Shown in pieces: positions 28,747 through 37,465 of a stretch of DNA of 64,000 bases (positions are counted from its first letter, which is position 1; each line of letters begins with the position of its first letter). The stretch spans positions 1 to 64,000 of the forward strand of contig FOAY01000014.1 in NCBI GenBank assembly GCA_900109485.1, read 5' to 3'. The notes below the pieces were generated by a model. It saw nothing but the letters and a program-made list of their open reading frames with translations. It did no database searches and was not told the origin of the DNA. Source of the DNA: Kosakonia sacchari (lineage in GTDB: Bacteria > Pseudomonadota > Gammaproteobacteria > Enterobacterales > Enterobacteriaceae). The translations under genes were made by a program, and so were the position numbers.

Positions 28747-29760
28747 ATGAAATCTGGAATGAAAAAATGTCTGCCGCTAATGCTACTTGCGGCGCTGTAT
28801 GCCGGGCATGCCAGTGCGGACGACACCCCGTCGTATGGCGCGCAACTGGAAGGTTTTGCCTATCCGTATCCTAAGCAAACGTTCGCCTTTACCTCGCAGG
28901 GCGAGAACCTGCAAATGGGCTATATGGATGTTGCGCCGGTCGGCAAAAGCAACGGCAGGGCGGTGGTGCTGTTGCACGGCAAGAATTTTTGCGGCGCCAC
29001 CTGGGAAAACACGATCGCGGCGCTGAGCCAGCAGGGTTACCGGGTTATCGCGCCGGATCAGATCGGCTTTTGCACCTCCAGCAAACCCGCGCATTATCAG
29101 TACACTTTTCAGCAATTAGCCGACAATACCCACGCGTTACTGCAAAGACTGGGTATTTCTCGTGCGGTGATCGTTGGCCATTCCACCGGCGGAATGCTGG
29201 CGACGCGCTATGCGCTGATGTATCCGCAAGCCGTTGAACAACTGGTGCTGGTGAACCCGATCGGTCTGGAAGACTGGAAAGCGCTCGGCGTGCCGTATCG
29301 CACGGTGGACCAATGGTACCAGCGGGAGCTGAAACTCTCGGCGGCGAGTATCCGCGAGTATGAACTGAAAACCTACTACGTCGGGCGCTGGAAAGCGGAA
29401 TACGAGCGCTGGGTGACGATGCTGGCAGGGCTGAATAAAGGGCCTGGGCATGAGCGGGTGGCATGGAACTCGGCGCTGATCTACGACATGATCTTTACCC
29501 AGCCGGTGTTCTATGAGTTTAAGGATCTGCAAACGCCGACCACGCTGATGATCGGCACGGCGGATACCACGGCAATTGGCAGCGACATTGCGCCACCGGC
29601 GGTGAAAGCGAAGCTGGGTCACTATGCACAGCTCGGTAAAGCAGCGGCGAAAGCGATCCCCGGCGCGAAGCTGATTGAGTTTGACGGGCTGGGCCACGCG
29701 CCGCAGATGGAAGAACCGACGCGTTTTAACCAGGCGCTGCTGGAAGCCCTTCGCCAGTAG
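28747..29760 (+). CDS. Periplasmic alpha/beta hydrolase
   Basis: 337-aa hydrolase with a Sec signal peptide (MKSGMKKCLPLMLLAALYAG, cleaved near GHASA|DD). Core features are the oxyanion-strand motif VVLLHGKNFCGATWE, the nucleophile elbow VGHSTGG (Ser), an Asp candidate in IGTADTTA and the terminal His in GLGHAPQMEEP. It belongs to the haloalkane-dehalogenase/epoxide-hydrolase-like branch; the substrate is unknown. The ATG at 28747 is preceded by a strong AAGGAGGA. It converges, with no gap, on the LuxR-type gene on the opposite strand. Confidence 0.85.
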   Translation: MKSGMKKCLPLMLLAALYAGHASADDTPSYGAQLEGFAYPYPKQTFAFTSQGENLQMGYMDVAPVGKSNGRAVVLLHGKNFCGATWENTIAALSQQGYRVIAPDQIGFCTSSKPAHYQYTFQQLADNTHALLQRLGISRAVIVGHSTGGMLATRYALMYPQAVEQLVLVNPIGLEDWKALGVPYRTVDQWYQRELKLSAASIREYELKTYYVGRWKAEYERWVTMLAGLNKGPGHERVAWNSALIYDMIFTQPVFYEFKDLQTPTTLMIGTADTTAIGSDIAPPAVKAKLGHYAQLGKAAAKAIPGAKLIEFDGLGHAPQMEEPTRFNQALLEALRQ

Positions 29761-32469
29761 TCAGCGTAACAGTTGTTGTTTACGCGCCTGATTAACCGCC
29801 TGAATGCGCCCCTTCACCTGCAACTTTTCATACAGCTGTTTCAGGTGCCATTTGACGGTTTCCACAGAAATCCCCAGCGAGCGGGCGATCTGTTTGTTGG
29901 AATGGCCATCGGCAATTAAGCACAACGTTTGCTGTTCGCGCTCCGTTAACCGCAGGCCTGCGGTTGCGGAGGCGGGCAGCATCGCGCTTAGCTGGTTGAG
30001 CAGAGTGCGGATGGCCGCTTCCTGCGCGGGTTGCTTGTTCAGGTGAGCCAGCCACAAGGTGAGATCCGGGCCGAGGTCTTGCAGGCTGCGGCGCAAATTT
30101 TTCGCCACCGCGCTGTGCAGTGCCGGTAAACCCACCGCGGCTGCCTGCGCGATTTCTCCGCCGCGGAACAGGGCAATGGCTTCCAGCAAGCGCAAGCGCA
30201 CAGCACTAAGCCATTCGCCGCACTGTTCAAGCGTCTCCACCTGCGCGTGAAGTAACCTTGCTGCCGCCAGCGGTTCGCCGCGCGCCATCTGCATCCGGCA
30301 CTGGCTGATGGCGCTGTACCTGTCGATAAGCGTTTGTTGATGAGGGTCCGCCGCGCGAATCTGTAGCAACTGTGCCAGCACACTTTCGGCGGCATTGTGA
30401 TGACCGGCCAGCAGATAAAGCGCCAGCCGCTCAGCGAGCAGCAACGCGCGGATGCGCAACCAGCCGCGTCGCTCAGCCAGTTGTTCAGCATGCTGTAACA
30501 GCGCCAGCGCTTCGTGGTGCTGGTTGTTGTGCTGCGCATAACGTGCCAGCACACGGTAGCAGCTGCTCAGACCGTCCGGCGGGCAGACGTCATCAATGGT
30601 TTGCCGCCGCAGGGTCAACAGATCTTCGATACGCTCATCGCTTCCCTGTTCCCAGGCGATTTCCGCCAGCACCGGCGCCAGCGTTGCGCTGCTGCTGGAA
30701 TTTGTGCCGGTATGCTGTTCCGCATGGCTCAGCGCGCGGGAAGCCAGCTGCTTAGCCTGCGTTAAATCCCCCTGGCGCAGACAGGCCTGCGCCATCACGA
30801 AAGCGCGATAGACCTCCACAAACAGGTTGCGCAGGGGCGCTTGCGCAATGGCGACACGCTGATGAACAGCCAGCGCCTGCTGCGGGCGTGAAGCGACAAG
30901 GTAGCCGTAGCTGAGAATATTGCACACCAGGCCATCTACCCAGATATCGCCGCAGGGCACCGCCTGCAACAGCGGCTCCACAATAGCGAGACTGGCGGCA
31001 ATATTTTCGGCGAAGGCTTCGCAAATCGCCCGCACCACGCGTAATTTGATGCGGGCAGGGCGGGCCAGCGCCGGGGTTTTTGCCGCCAGCGCGTCGAGTT
31101 CATCCAGCAACTGGCGCGCATCGTCAAAGCGGAAATAGTGCGCCAGCGCCCATGCAAGGTTGATTTGCAGTTCGATGCGCGCGGGCGTCACGTCCGCAGG
31201 CAGATAGCGCATCCAGCGCACCATGGTATCGATATCGCCCTCTTCAGCCAGCGATTGTGCCCCGGCAACCGCATGGCGGGTCATTGGTTTACCGGCGGCA
31301 AGCGTATGGCGGATGGCTTCAGCCCACAGTTGCTGAGCGGCAAACCAGGTGCTGGCGCGTTCATGCAGTAAACTCACCGCTTCCTGCCCATGACGCTGTA
31401 AACGCGTTAATAATGCATCGCGCATAAGCGGGTGGTAACGAAACCAGAATCCCTCGTCATCGAGCGTGGAGAGAAACAGGTTGCGCCCGGCTATCCAGGC
31501 GAGCATCTCCTCGCCGTTATGCAGACCGGTTACGGCATCGCACAATGCCGGATGAAGACGATTGAGCAGGGACGTTCGCAGCAGAAAATCAAACACCTCA
31601 GCCGATAGCGGGGCGAAGACGACTTCATCCAGATAGCGCGAAACTGACCGGGAACTGGCCCGCAGGCTCCCCTCGTTATTGGTGTGACCGTGCGGGGCAA
31701 GCGCGGCCATTTTCATGCCCGCAATCCAGCCTTCCGTGACCGAAATCAAGCGGTGAAGCGTCTCTTTTTTTACCGGTGTTGCGCTGGTCGCGGAAAACCA
31801 GGCGTGGGCTTCCTCGTGGGTAAAGCGCAGCGCGTCATCGTCGATCTCCAGCAGTTGATCCTCGATTTGCAGGCGGCTGAGCGCCCATGGCGGCGGACAA
31901 CGGCTGCCTAAAACCAGATGCAGGCAGGCGGGCGCATGGGCCAGCAGCCAGCGTATCCCGGCATGGATCTCCGGGTGCTGAATGTTCTGGTAATCGTCAA
32001 GTATGAGGTACAACGGGCGCGGCTGCGTGTGCAACAGGTTAACCAGCGTGGCGCAGAAGTGGGCTAAATCATCAGCGAGTTCGCCGGGGAACACCGGAGA
32101 GGGTGAGGTTTTTTCCTGCTGGCTGAGCGGGCGTAACGCCTCCTGCACGTAACGCATAAACAGCAGCGGCGAGTTGTCATCCTCTTCAAGGCTCAGCCAG
32201 GCGATGCTGTCGCCCCGCTGTTGGCGGCGATGATACCACTGCGCCAGCAGCGTCGTTTTGCCAAACCCGGCCGCGGCGCGCACCAGCGTCAGGGTACGGG
32301 AAGAAGCGCCATCAAGCTGCTGTAACAGCCGGTCACGCTGCACTAACGCGCCCGGCGAGCGCGGTGGCGTGAGCTTGGTGAGGATCAGCGGTAACGCGCG
32401 GGCGAAACGGAACGGTTCATCGTGCGTCTGCACTGCGGGTAGATCCCTGGTTGAGGATAAAAACGCCAT
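29761..32469 (-). CDS. LuxR-family ATP-dependent activator, MalT/AcoK-like
   Basis: 902-aa STAND-type transcription activator. The N-terminal NTPase has Walker A RAAAGFGKTTLLAQWY and Walker B LYLILDDYQNI. A large TPR-like superhelical sensor region occupies about residues 390-800. The C-terminal LuxR helix-turn-helix reads LTEREQQTLCLIADGHSNKQ and VETVKWHLKQLYEKL. I chose ATG 32467-32469 (MAFLSS), preceded by GAGGGAGA; an upstream in-frame ATG lacks a ribosome site. Divergent from a BudC-like reductase, which suggests an AcoK-like role in acetoin/butanediol metabolism. That link is inferred from neighbourhood. Confidence 0.88.
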   Translation of the reverse strand: MAFLSSTRDLPAVQTHDEPFRFARALPLILTKLTPPRSPGALVQRDRLLQQLDGASSRTLTLVRAAAGFGKTTLLAQWYHRRQQRGDSIAWLSLEEDDNSPLLFMRYVQEALRPLSQQEKTSPSPVFPGELADDLAHFCATLVNLLHTQPRPLYLILDDYQNIQHPEIHAGIRWLLAHAPACLHLVLGSRCPPPWALSRLQIEDQLLEIDDDALRFTHEEAHAWFSATSATPVKKETLHRLISVTEGWIAGMKMAALAPHGHTNNEGSLRASSRSVSRYLDEVVFAPLSAEVFDFLLRTSLLNRLHPALCDAVTGLHNGEEMLAWIAGRNLFLSTLDDEGFWFRYHPLMRDALLTRLQRHGQEAVSLLHERASTWFAAQQLWAEAIRHTLAAGKPMTRHAVAGAQSLAEEGDIDTMVRWMRYLPADVTPARIELQINLAWALAHYFRFDDARQLLDELDALAAKTPALARPARIKLRVVRAICEAFAENIAASLAIVEPLLQAVPCGDIWVDGLVCNILSYGYLVASRPQQALAVHQRVAIAQAPLRNLFVEVYRAFVMAQACLRQGDLTQAKQLASRALSHAEQHTGTNSSSSATLAPVLAEIAWEQGSDERIEDLLTLRRQTIDDVCPPDGLSSCYRVLARYAQHNNQHHEALALLQHAEQLAERRGWLRIRALLLAERLALYLLAGHHNAAESVLAQLLQIRAADPHQQTLIDRYSAISQCRMQMARGEPLAAARLLHAQVETLEQCGEWLSAVRLRLLEAIALFRGGEIAQAAAVGLPALHSAVAKNLRRSLQDLGPDLTLWLAHLNKQPAQEAAIRTLLNQLSAMLPASATAGLRLTEREQQTLCLIADGHSNKQIARSLGISVETVKWHLKQLYEKLQVKGRIQAVNQARKQQLLR

Positions 32470-32642
32470 GTCTCCCTCTCTCGCCCTGTGCTTCCCCCCC
32501 ATCAGAGGGGGTAGGCCATCTCTGTTCGTGTCTATAGAGTAAATAACCATCCACCACCGGTGCATAGTCAGGCCTTTTTGCCCATCAGACTGTGCGCCAG
32601 CGGGCAGAATAACCGTTAATCAGGATGAGGTAAGTAGAGATT
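32470..32642. promoter_or_regulatory. Divergent promoter region between the MalT-like activator and the reductase
   Basis: 173 bp between divergent starts, which must carry both promoters. A short dyad CACCGGTG lies near its middle. A direct CRP or MalT-type box was not recognised with confidence. Confidence 0.4.
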
Positions 32643-33422
32643 ATGGCTATCGAAAATAAAGTTGCTCTGGTCACCGGCGCGGGTCAGGGAATTGGTCGGG
32701 GTATTGCTTTGCGTCTGGCAAAGGATGGCGCGTCGCTGATGCTGGTTGATGTTAAGCGCGAAGGGTTGGATGCGGTTGCCGCAGAGGTTAAAGCGCTGGG
32801 ACGTCAGGTTGCCACTTTCGTGGCGGATATCGCCGATCGCGAGCAGGTGTATGAGGCCGTCAACCAGGCGGAAAGCAAGCTTGGCGGCTTCGATATTATC
32901 GTCAACAACGCCGGTATCGCGCAGGTGCAGGCACTGGCGGATGTGACACCGGAAGAGGTTGATCGCATCATGCGCATCAACGTGCAGGGAACGCTGTGGG
33001 GCATCCAGGCGGCGGCGAAGAAATTTATCGACCGTAAACAGAAAGGGAAAATTATCAATGCCTGTTCTATTGCCGGGCATGACGGTTTTGCGCTGCTCGG
33101 CATCTACTCGGCAACGAAATTTGCTGTTCGCGCGCTGACGCAAACGGCGGCGAAAGAGTACGCCAGCCGTGGGATCACGGTAAATGCTTATTGCCCGGGG
33201 ATTGTCGGCACGGGCATGTGGACGGAAATCGATAAACGCTTCTCAGAAATCACCGGCGCCGCGATTGGCGAAACCTGGAACAAATACGTTGGCGGTATCG
33301 CGCTTGGCCGCGCCGAAACGCCGGATGATGTCGCAAGCCTGGTCTCTTATCTGGCTGGCCCGGATTCCGATTATGTCACCGGGCAGTCAATCCTGATTGA
33401 TGGCGGTATTGTTTACCGTTAA
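32643..33422 (+). CDS. budC: Acetoin/diacetyl reductase (2,3-butanediol dehydrogenase), SDR family
   Basis: 259-aa NAD(H)-dependent short-chain dehydrogenase interconverting diacetyl, acetoin and 2,3-butanediol. The Rossmann motif is [16 protein letters not shown], the NNAG motif [10 protein letters not shown], and the catalytic Ser-Tyr-Lys are in [11 protein letters not shown] and [19 protein letters not shown]. The C-terminal half ([40 protein letters not shown]) closely follows Klebsiella BudC. It stands alone rather than in a budABC operon, so it may serve uptake and use of acetoin or butanediol. Confidence 0.87.
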   Translation: MAIENKVALVTGAGQGIGRGIALRLAKDGASLMLVDVKREGLDAVAAEVKALGRQVATFVADIADREQVYEAVNQAESKLGGFDIIVNNAGIAQVQALADVTPEEVDRIMRINVQGTLWGIQAAAKKFIDRKQKGKIINACSIAGHDGFALLGIYSATKFAVRALTQTAAKEYASRGITVNAYCPGIVGTGMWTEIDKRFSEITGAAIGETWNKYVGGIALGRAETPDDVASLVSYLAGPDSDYVTGQSILIDGGIVYR

Positions 33423-33428
33423 GTCAAA

Positions 33429-33464
33429 GAGCCGGAACGGGCGATACTCAGTTCCGGCTCGTTT
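33429..33464. terminator. Bidirectional hairpin between the convergent budC-like and dosC-like genes
   Basis: GAGCCGGAAC (33429-33438) and GTTCCGGCTC (33451-33460) form a perfect 10-bp stem, followed by GTTT on the plus strand and TCTTTGACTT on the minus strand. It overlaps the end of the dosC-like gene and probably stops both transcripts. Confidence 0.55.
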
Positions 33465-34848
33465 CCAGCCGGTTGCGCCCGTGGCTTTTAGCCACGTACA
33501 GCGCGCGATCCGCTTTCTCAATTAACCGTTTGTAATCCGGGTGATAATCAAATTCAGCCAGGCCGATACTGACGGTGACGGAAATAGGTTTACCGGGGGC
33601 GACTTCAATCGCCAGCCCGGCGATTTTTGTACGTAAGGTTTCCAGCATAATGGAGGCCTGCGACAGATCCGATTCCACCAGCAGCACCATAAACTCCTCG
33701 CCGCCATAGCGGAACACATAATCGCTGCTGCGGAAGTGGTCAAAAATCACTGCCGCCACGCTTTTCAGCGTAATATCGCCCGCGTTGTGGCCGAAGCTGT
33801 CATTGATTTTCTTGAAATAATCGATGTCGAGCATCGCCAGCACAAAGGGTTTACGCACATTCAACGCCAGCGAGATTTCCCGCCGCATAATGGTCGGAAT
33901 AAAGCGGCGGTTAAACAGTTGCGTCAGCGGATCTTTGCCGTTCTCCAGCTCCACCAGCGCGTCGAACATCGCCGCAAGCAGACGATGGATCTGCCCGGTA
34001 AGCTGCCGGATGGCCTGTAACAGGCTCAGGCGCGACTCCGCCGTCTGTTTTTCGCTGGCCCGCATCCGCGCCAGCCGATCGTCCGCCTGTTTAATCAGCT
34101 CATCAATGCTGGTCAGCATCTCCTGATTACCCAGCAAATAACGGCCCTTATGCGCCAGCCACATGCCAAATTCCGACGCCGACAAGGTGATAATGTCCGC
34201 CGCCGGTAAGCCGGTAGCGATATTGTAGATAAACTGATTTTCCCAACTGGTCAGCGCGTTAATCTGTCGTTCGCGCTCAACGTTCACGTCATCATAAATG
34301 GATAACAGGCGATACTGCTCCTGCGCCTGCATGGAGTTTTGATAGCCCGGCGACCAGGATACCGTCATCGCTTCGATTGCGGTATCCATCGCCAGGCTAC
34401 TGAAACAGAGGGTGTCGCTGAGCAGCGAAGCCGGAATGGTCGCTTTGGCCTGAAGCAGACGATAAAGCTCATTCTTGAGCTTACGCGCGCCGCGCGCCAC
34501 CAGATCCAGCGGTAAGCCAATGCGCGCATGCACAATGCCGATGGCCCGCTGATTCTCTAACAGTTGCGGCAGATCTTCACCGGCGCTGCCGAGCACGCTG
34601 CGCAACCAGTGGAACATACTGTGGCTGAGCCGCGAGCTGACCTGATCGGTATTCAAAAACAGTTCACTTTCAGAATGTGAAAGCATGTAGTCATAAAAAG
34701 CGGTCACCAGATGACGGATTTCCTCATCGCTGAGCGCAGTCAAAATGTCGTGAACCTGCGGTGAAGTCTGGTTCAGCAGATCCTGCCACTCGCTCAGCAG
34801 CAACGCATTATCACTGTGTTCAACCTGTTCCATGTGTATGCCAACCAT
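33448..34848 (-). CDS. dosC: Globin-coupled diguanylate cyclase, DosC-like
   Basis: Oxygen-sensing enzyme making cyclic di-GMP from two GTP. Residues 15-165 match a sensor globin with the proximal haem His in VHARIGLPLDLV (residue 107 counted from the first ATG). A helical middle domain follows (IYDDVNVERERQINALTSWE). The C-terminal GGDEF domain has DPLTQLFNRRFIPTIM, DIDYFKKINDSFGHNAGD and the active-site loop GGEEF. The order and several motifs match E. coli DosC (460 aa). No phosphodiesterase partner (dosP) lies next to it, unlike the E. coli dosCP operon. The start could be this ATG or the one five codons later; neither has a clear ribosome site. Confidence 0.9.
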   Translation of the reverse strand: MVGIHMEQVEHSDNALLLSEWQDLLNQTSPQVHDILTALSDEEIRHLVTAFYDYMLSHSESELFLNTDQVSSRLSHSMFHWLRSVLGSAGEDLPQLLENQRAIGIVHARIGLPLDLVARGARKLKNELYRLLQAKATIPASLLSDTLCFSSLAMDTAIEAMTVSWSPGYQNSMQAQEQYRLLSIYDDVNVERERQINALTSWENQFIYNIATGLPAADIITLSASEFGMWLAHKGRYLLGNQEMLTSIDELIKQADDRLARMRASEKQTAESRLSLLQAIRQLTGQIHRLLAAMFDALVELENGKDPLTQLFNRRFIPTIMRREISLALNVRKPFVLAMLDIDYFKKINDSFGHNAGDITLKSVAAVIFDHFRSSDYVFRYGGEEFMVLLVESDLSQASIMLETLRTKIAGLAIEVAPGKPISVTVSIGLAEFDYHPDYKRLIEKADRALYVAKSHGRNRLETSRN

Positions 34849-34965
34849 TAATTTTGATGATGTATGGCGCTGATAGTACGGGCAGGCACCGGGGCAAGGT
34901 CAAGCAAAAAGCGGTCCGGCGGCTCTGTCGCGCATTGCGGCGCAGGCAGAACGTGCCGGTCGCCG

Positions 34966-35631
34966 TCAGGGATTCTTCACGCCCTGGGTGTTGGAGAACT
35001 CCAGTTTTTCCGCAAGGCAGATAGAAATAAGTTTCGCGGTGGCGGTGCCCTGCGCCACAAAGGTGTGCGGCATCGTGCTGTCGATATACGCGCTGTCGCC
35101 CACTTGCAGCGTCAGCGGCGCGTACCAGGAGGTGTGCAGCGTCACTTCACCTTCCAGCACGTAGATAAACTCTTCTCCTTCATGCTCAGACCAGGCTTCT
35201 TTTGGCGGCACCTCGCGGGTTTCAATCTCCATCACCACCGGGATCATGCCTTTAATCAGCAACTCGGTGGCATGCACATCGTAGCGAAACCACGGATTGG
35301 CAAAGGATAACCCTTCACCGGCGCGGGTATAGGTGCGTCGCGCCTGTACCGCTGGCGGGGCAGATTCCACAGGGCGCGGGTTATCGGTAAACAGCTCCGC
35401 CAGCGAGTAATCAAACGCCCCGGCGATCTTGGCAATGGTGTCAAACGAGGCGGAAACCTGGCCTTTTTCAATTTTCGACAGGGTGGAAATAGAGACGCTG
35501 CTTACTTCGGCCACCTGTTCGAGCGTCATATCGCGGGTGATACGAATCGCTTTAATGCGCAGGCCAAAATCTTTCTCATTAGTCAGCGCCGCACCGAGCC
35601 CTGAAGTTTCATGTTGTCTGGGCGTTTTCAT
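34966..35631 (-). CDS. XRE-cupin transcriptional regulator
   Basis: 221-aa regulator. The N-terminal HTH_XRE domain (LGLRIKAIRITRDMTLEQVA with VSSVSISTLSKIEKGQVSAS) is followed by a C-terminal cupin (VPPKEAWSEHEGEEFIYVLE, SYADSAYID-like region ending in TMPHTFVAQGTA). PuuR-type regulators have this architecture and sense a small metabolite in the cupin. ATG 35629-35631 is chosen for the GGGAGTTGAGG ribosome site; the upstream in-frame extension lacks one. It is divergent from the nitrilase-ABC-amidase operon, which it probably controls; a 16-bp palindrome lies between them. Confidence 0.88.
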   Translation of the reverse strand: MKTPRQHETSGLGAALTNEKDFGLRIKAIRITRDMTLEQVAEVSSVSISTLSKIEKGQVSASFDTIAKIAGAFDYSLAELFTDNPRPVESAPPAVQARRTYTRAGEGLSFANPWFRYDVHATELLIKGMIPVVMEIETREVPPKEAWSEHEGEEFIYVLEGEVTLHTSWYAPLTLQVGDSAYIDSTMPHTFVAQGTATAKLISICLAEKLEFSNTQGVKNP

Positions 35632-35688
35632 CCTCAACTCCCTGTGTGATATCGGGTGATAGCTGCATATTCTCACATTCGAGAAAAA

Positions 35689-35704
35689 TTTTCTTATAAG
35701 AAAA
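35689..35704. promoter_or_regulatory. 16-bp perfect palindrome, candidate operator of the XRE-cupin regulator
   Basis: TTTTCTTATAAGAAAA is self-complementary over all 16 bases and is adjoined by a second 13-bp dyad, AGAAAAATTTTCT (35682-35694). Both lie in the 131-bp gap between the divergent regulator and the nitrilase operon, where promoters must overlap. Assignment to this regulator is inferred from position. Confidence 0.55.
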
Positions 35705-35762
35705 ATATATTGGTAATTCTGTGACCAGAAATGCAGTTTAAGAAAAAAAAGTGGAGACGACG

Positions 35763-36674
35763 ATGGCAGACATCACAATCGCCAGCATTACGCTGCCCGC
35801 CTGCTACGACAAGGCGCAAAATCTGAGCAATCTCCTGCGCTGGATGGAGAATGCCGCATCGCACAGCGCACAACTGGTGGTATTCCCGGAACAGATCCTG
35901 CAAGGCTATCTGCGCGATACGCTGGCATGGGATGCCGATACGGTGGCCTGGCAATTTGAACAGGCGGAAACCATCGGCGCCAGCGAAAGCATTCGCCTGC
36001 TGGTCGAGCAGGCAAAGCGGCTCAATCTGCTTGTGGTGTTCGGCATGACCGAGCGCCATCCGCAGCATGCGGAAGTGCTGTTTAACAGCGCCATATTACT
36101 GGGGCCGGATGGCGTTACCGGCGTCTACCGCAAAGTGCATCAGCCGGGCGATGAAAAACACGTCTACTACCCCGGCGACGATTTCCCGGTCTTCAACACC
36201 CCGCTCGGGCGCATCGGCATGCTGATTTGCTACGACAAAGTCTTCCCGGAGAGCACCCGCGAACTGGCGCTCAAAGGTGCCGACATCATGATCATGCCAA
36301 CCGCCTGGGGTTATGGCGGCGACGGTAGCGCCGGGGATGCCGACCCAATGGTGGAGAGCTACACGCTGTTTGGCCGGGTCAGGGCGCTGGAAAACCAGTG
36401 CTGGATGATTGAATCCAATCTTTGCGGTCGCCACGGCAATCTGCTCTATCACGGCCACAGCCGCATTATCGATCCGCTGGGCAACATCATGGCGGACAGC
36501 GGTACGCAGGAAGGGATGGCGCTGGCAAAAGTCGATATTGGCGGGGCCATACGTCGCGCCCGTAGCACCGCTTATCTCGGGTATCACTTCTTAAAAGATT
36601 ATGTACCGGTGAATGCACCGCCTTCACCCCTGACAGTGCATAACCGCCACGCCAGCGGAGGTCAGCATGAGTAA
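35763..36674 (+). CDS. Nitrilase-superfamily carbon-nitrogen hydrolase
   Basis: 303-aa hydrolase of amides, nitriles or N-carbamoyl compounds. The catalytic triad is visible: Glu43 in VVFPEQILQGY, Lys124 in GVYRKVHQPGDE, and Cys156 in GMLICYDKVFPES. The substrate cannot be read from sequence, and the branch near N-carbamoyl/aliphatic amidases is only a guess. ATG 35763 is preceded by GTGGAG at the right spacing, so the GTG at 35751 is part of the ribosome site rather than the start. First gene of an operon with an ABC transporter and a second amidase; its stop overlaps the ATPase start by 8 bp. Confidence 0.88.
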   Translation: MADITIASITLPACYDKAQNLSNLLRWMENAASHSAQLVVFPEQILQGYLRDTLAWDADTVAWQFEQAETIGASESIRLLVEQAKRLNLLVVFGMTERHPQHAEVLFNSAILLGPDGVTGVYRKVHQPGDEKHVYYPGDDFPVFNTPLGRIGMLICYDKVFPESTRELALKGADIMIMPTAWGYGGDGSAGDADPMVESYTLFGRVRALENQCWMIESNLCGRHGNLLYHGHSRIIDPLGNIMADSGTQEGMALAKVDIGGAIRRARSTAYLGYHFLKDYVPVNAPPSPLTVHNRHASGGQHE

Positions 36675-37455
36675 GGTCCTGGAAGCCATCGGTATTCGTA
36701 AAAGTTACGCCACGCCCGGCGGCGGTCGCACCACCATTTTGCAGGATTTGCACTTTCACGCGAACCGCAACGAATTTGTCTCTTTTGTCGGCCCCAGCGG
36801 CTGCGGCAAGTCAACGCTGTTTAACATTATTACCGGCCTGCTGACGCCGGACAGCGGCAGCATTTTGCTGAAGAATCGGGAAACCACCGGCGCGCCATCG
36901 CCGGAACTGGGCTACGTGCTGCAAAAAGATCTGCTGTTTCCGTGGCGCACGGTGATCGACAACGTGATCCTCGGCCTGGAAGTGCAGGGCATGCCAAAAC
37001 GGGAAGCGCGCGAGCGTGCCAGAACCCTGTTCGAGCTGTACCACATGGAAGGCTACGAGAAGAAATACCCGTCGCAGCTTTCCGGCGGTATGCGCCAGCG
37101 CGTGGCGCTGATGCGCACGATGGTGACGCAGCCGGAAATCATTCTGATGGATGAAGCCTACAAGGCGCTGGATTATCCGTTGAAAATTGCCCTCGAATCC
37201 GAGCTGCTTAGCGTGGTGAAACAGCAGCAGAAGACGGTGATTTTTATCACCCACGATATCGAAGAGGCGGTCACGCTGTCGGATCGCGTGTATGTGATGA
37301 AAGCGCATCCGGGCGAAATCGTGCAGGAGATCGCTATCGATCTTGAGACCGACAGTCTGGCGATCCCCGAGCGCAGACTCTCGCCACGTTTTAACGACTA
37401 TTACGAGCGGATCTGGCGCAGCATCGGCACGCAGCCCGCATCCATCAATGAATGA
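36667..37455 (+). CDS. ABC transporter ATP-binding protein, NitT/TauT (SsuB-like) family
   Basis: 262-aa ATPase energising uptake through the permease encoded next. Motifs: Walker A GPSGCGKST, Q-loop YVLQKDLLFPWRT, signature LSGGMRQR, Walker B IILMDEAYKALD, and H-loop FITHDIEEAV. The region after Walker B is unusual, with DEAYKALD where the family has DEPFGALD. The catalytic Glu and the D-loop Ala-Leu-Asp are kept. Overlaps the nitrilase gene by 8 bp and precedes the permease by 10 bp. Confidence 0.92.
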   Translation: MSKVLEAIGIRKSYATPGGGRTTILQDLHFHANRNEFVSFVGPSGCGKSTLFNIITGLLTPDSGSILLKNRETTGAPSPELGYVLQKDLLFPWRTVIDNVILGLEVQGMPKREARERARTLFELYHMEGYEKKYPSQLSGGMRQRVALMRTMVTQPEIILMDEAYKALDYPLKIALESELLSVVKQQQKTVIFITHDIEEAVTLSDRVYVMKAHPGEIVQEIAIDLETDSLAIPERRLSPRFNDYYERIWRSIGTQPASINE

Positions 37456-37465
37456 TGAGGACCCT

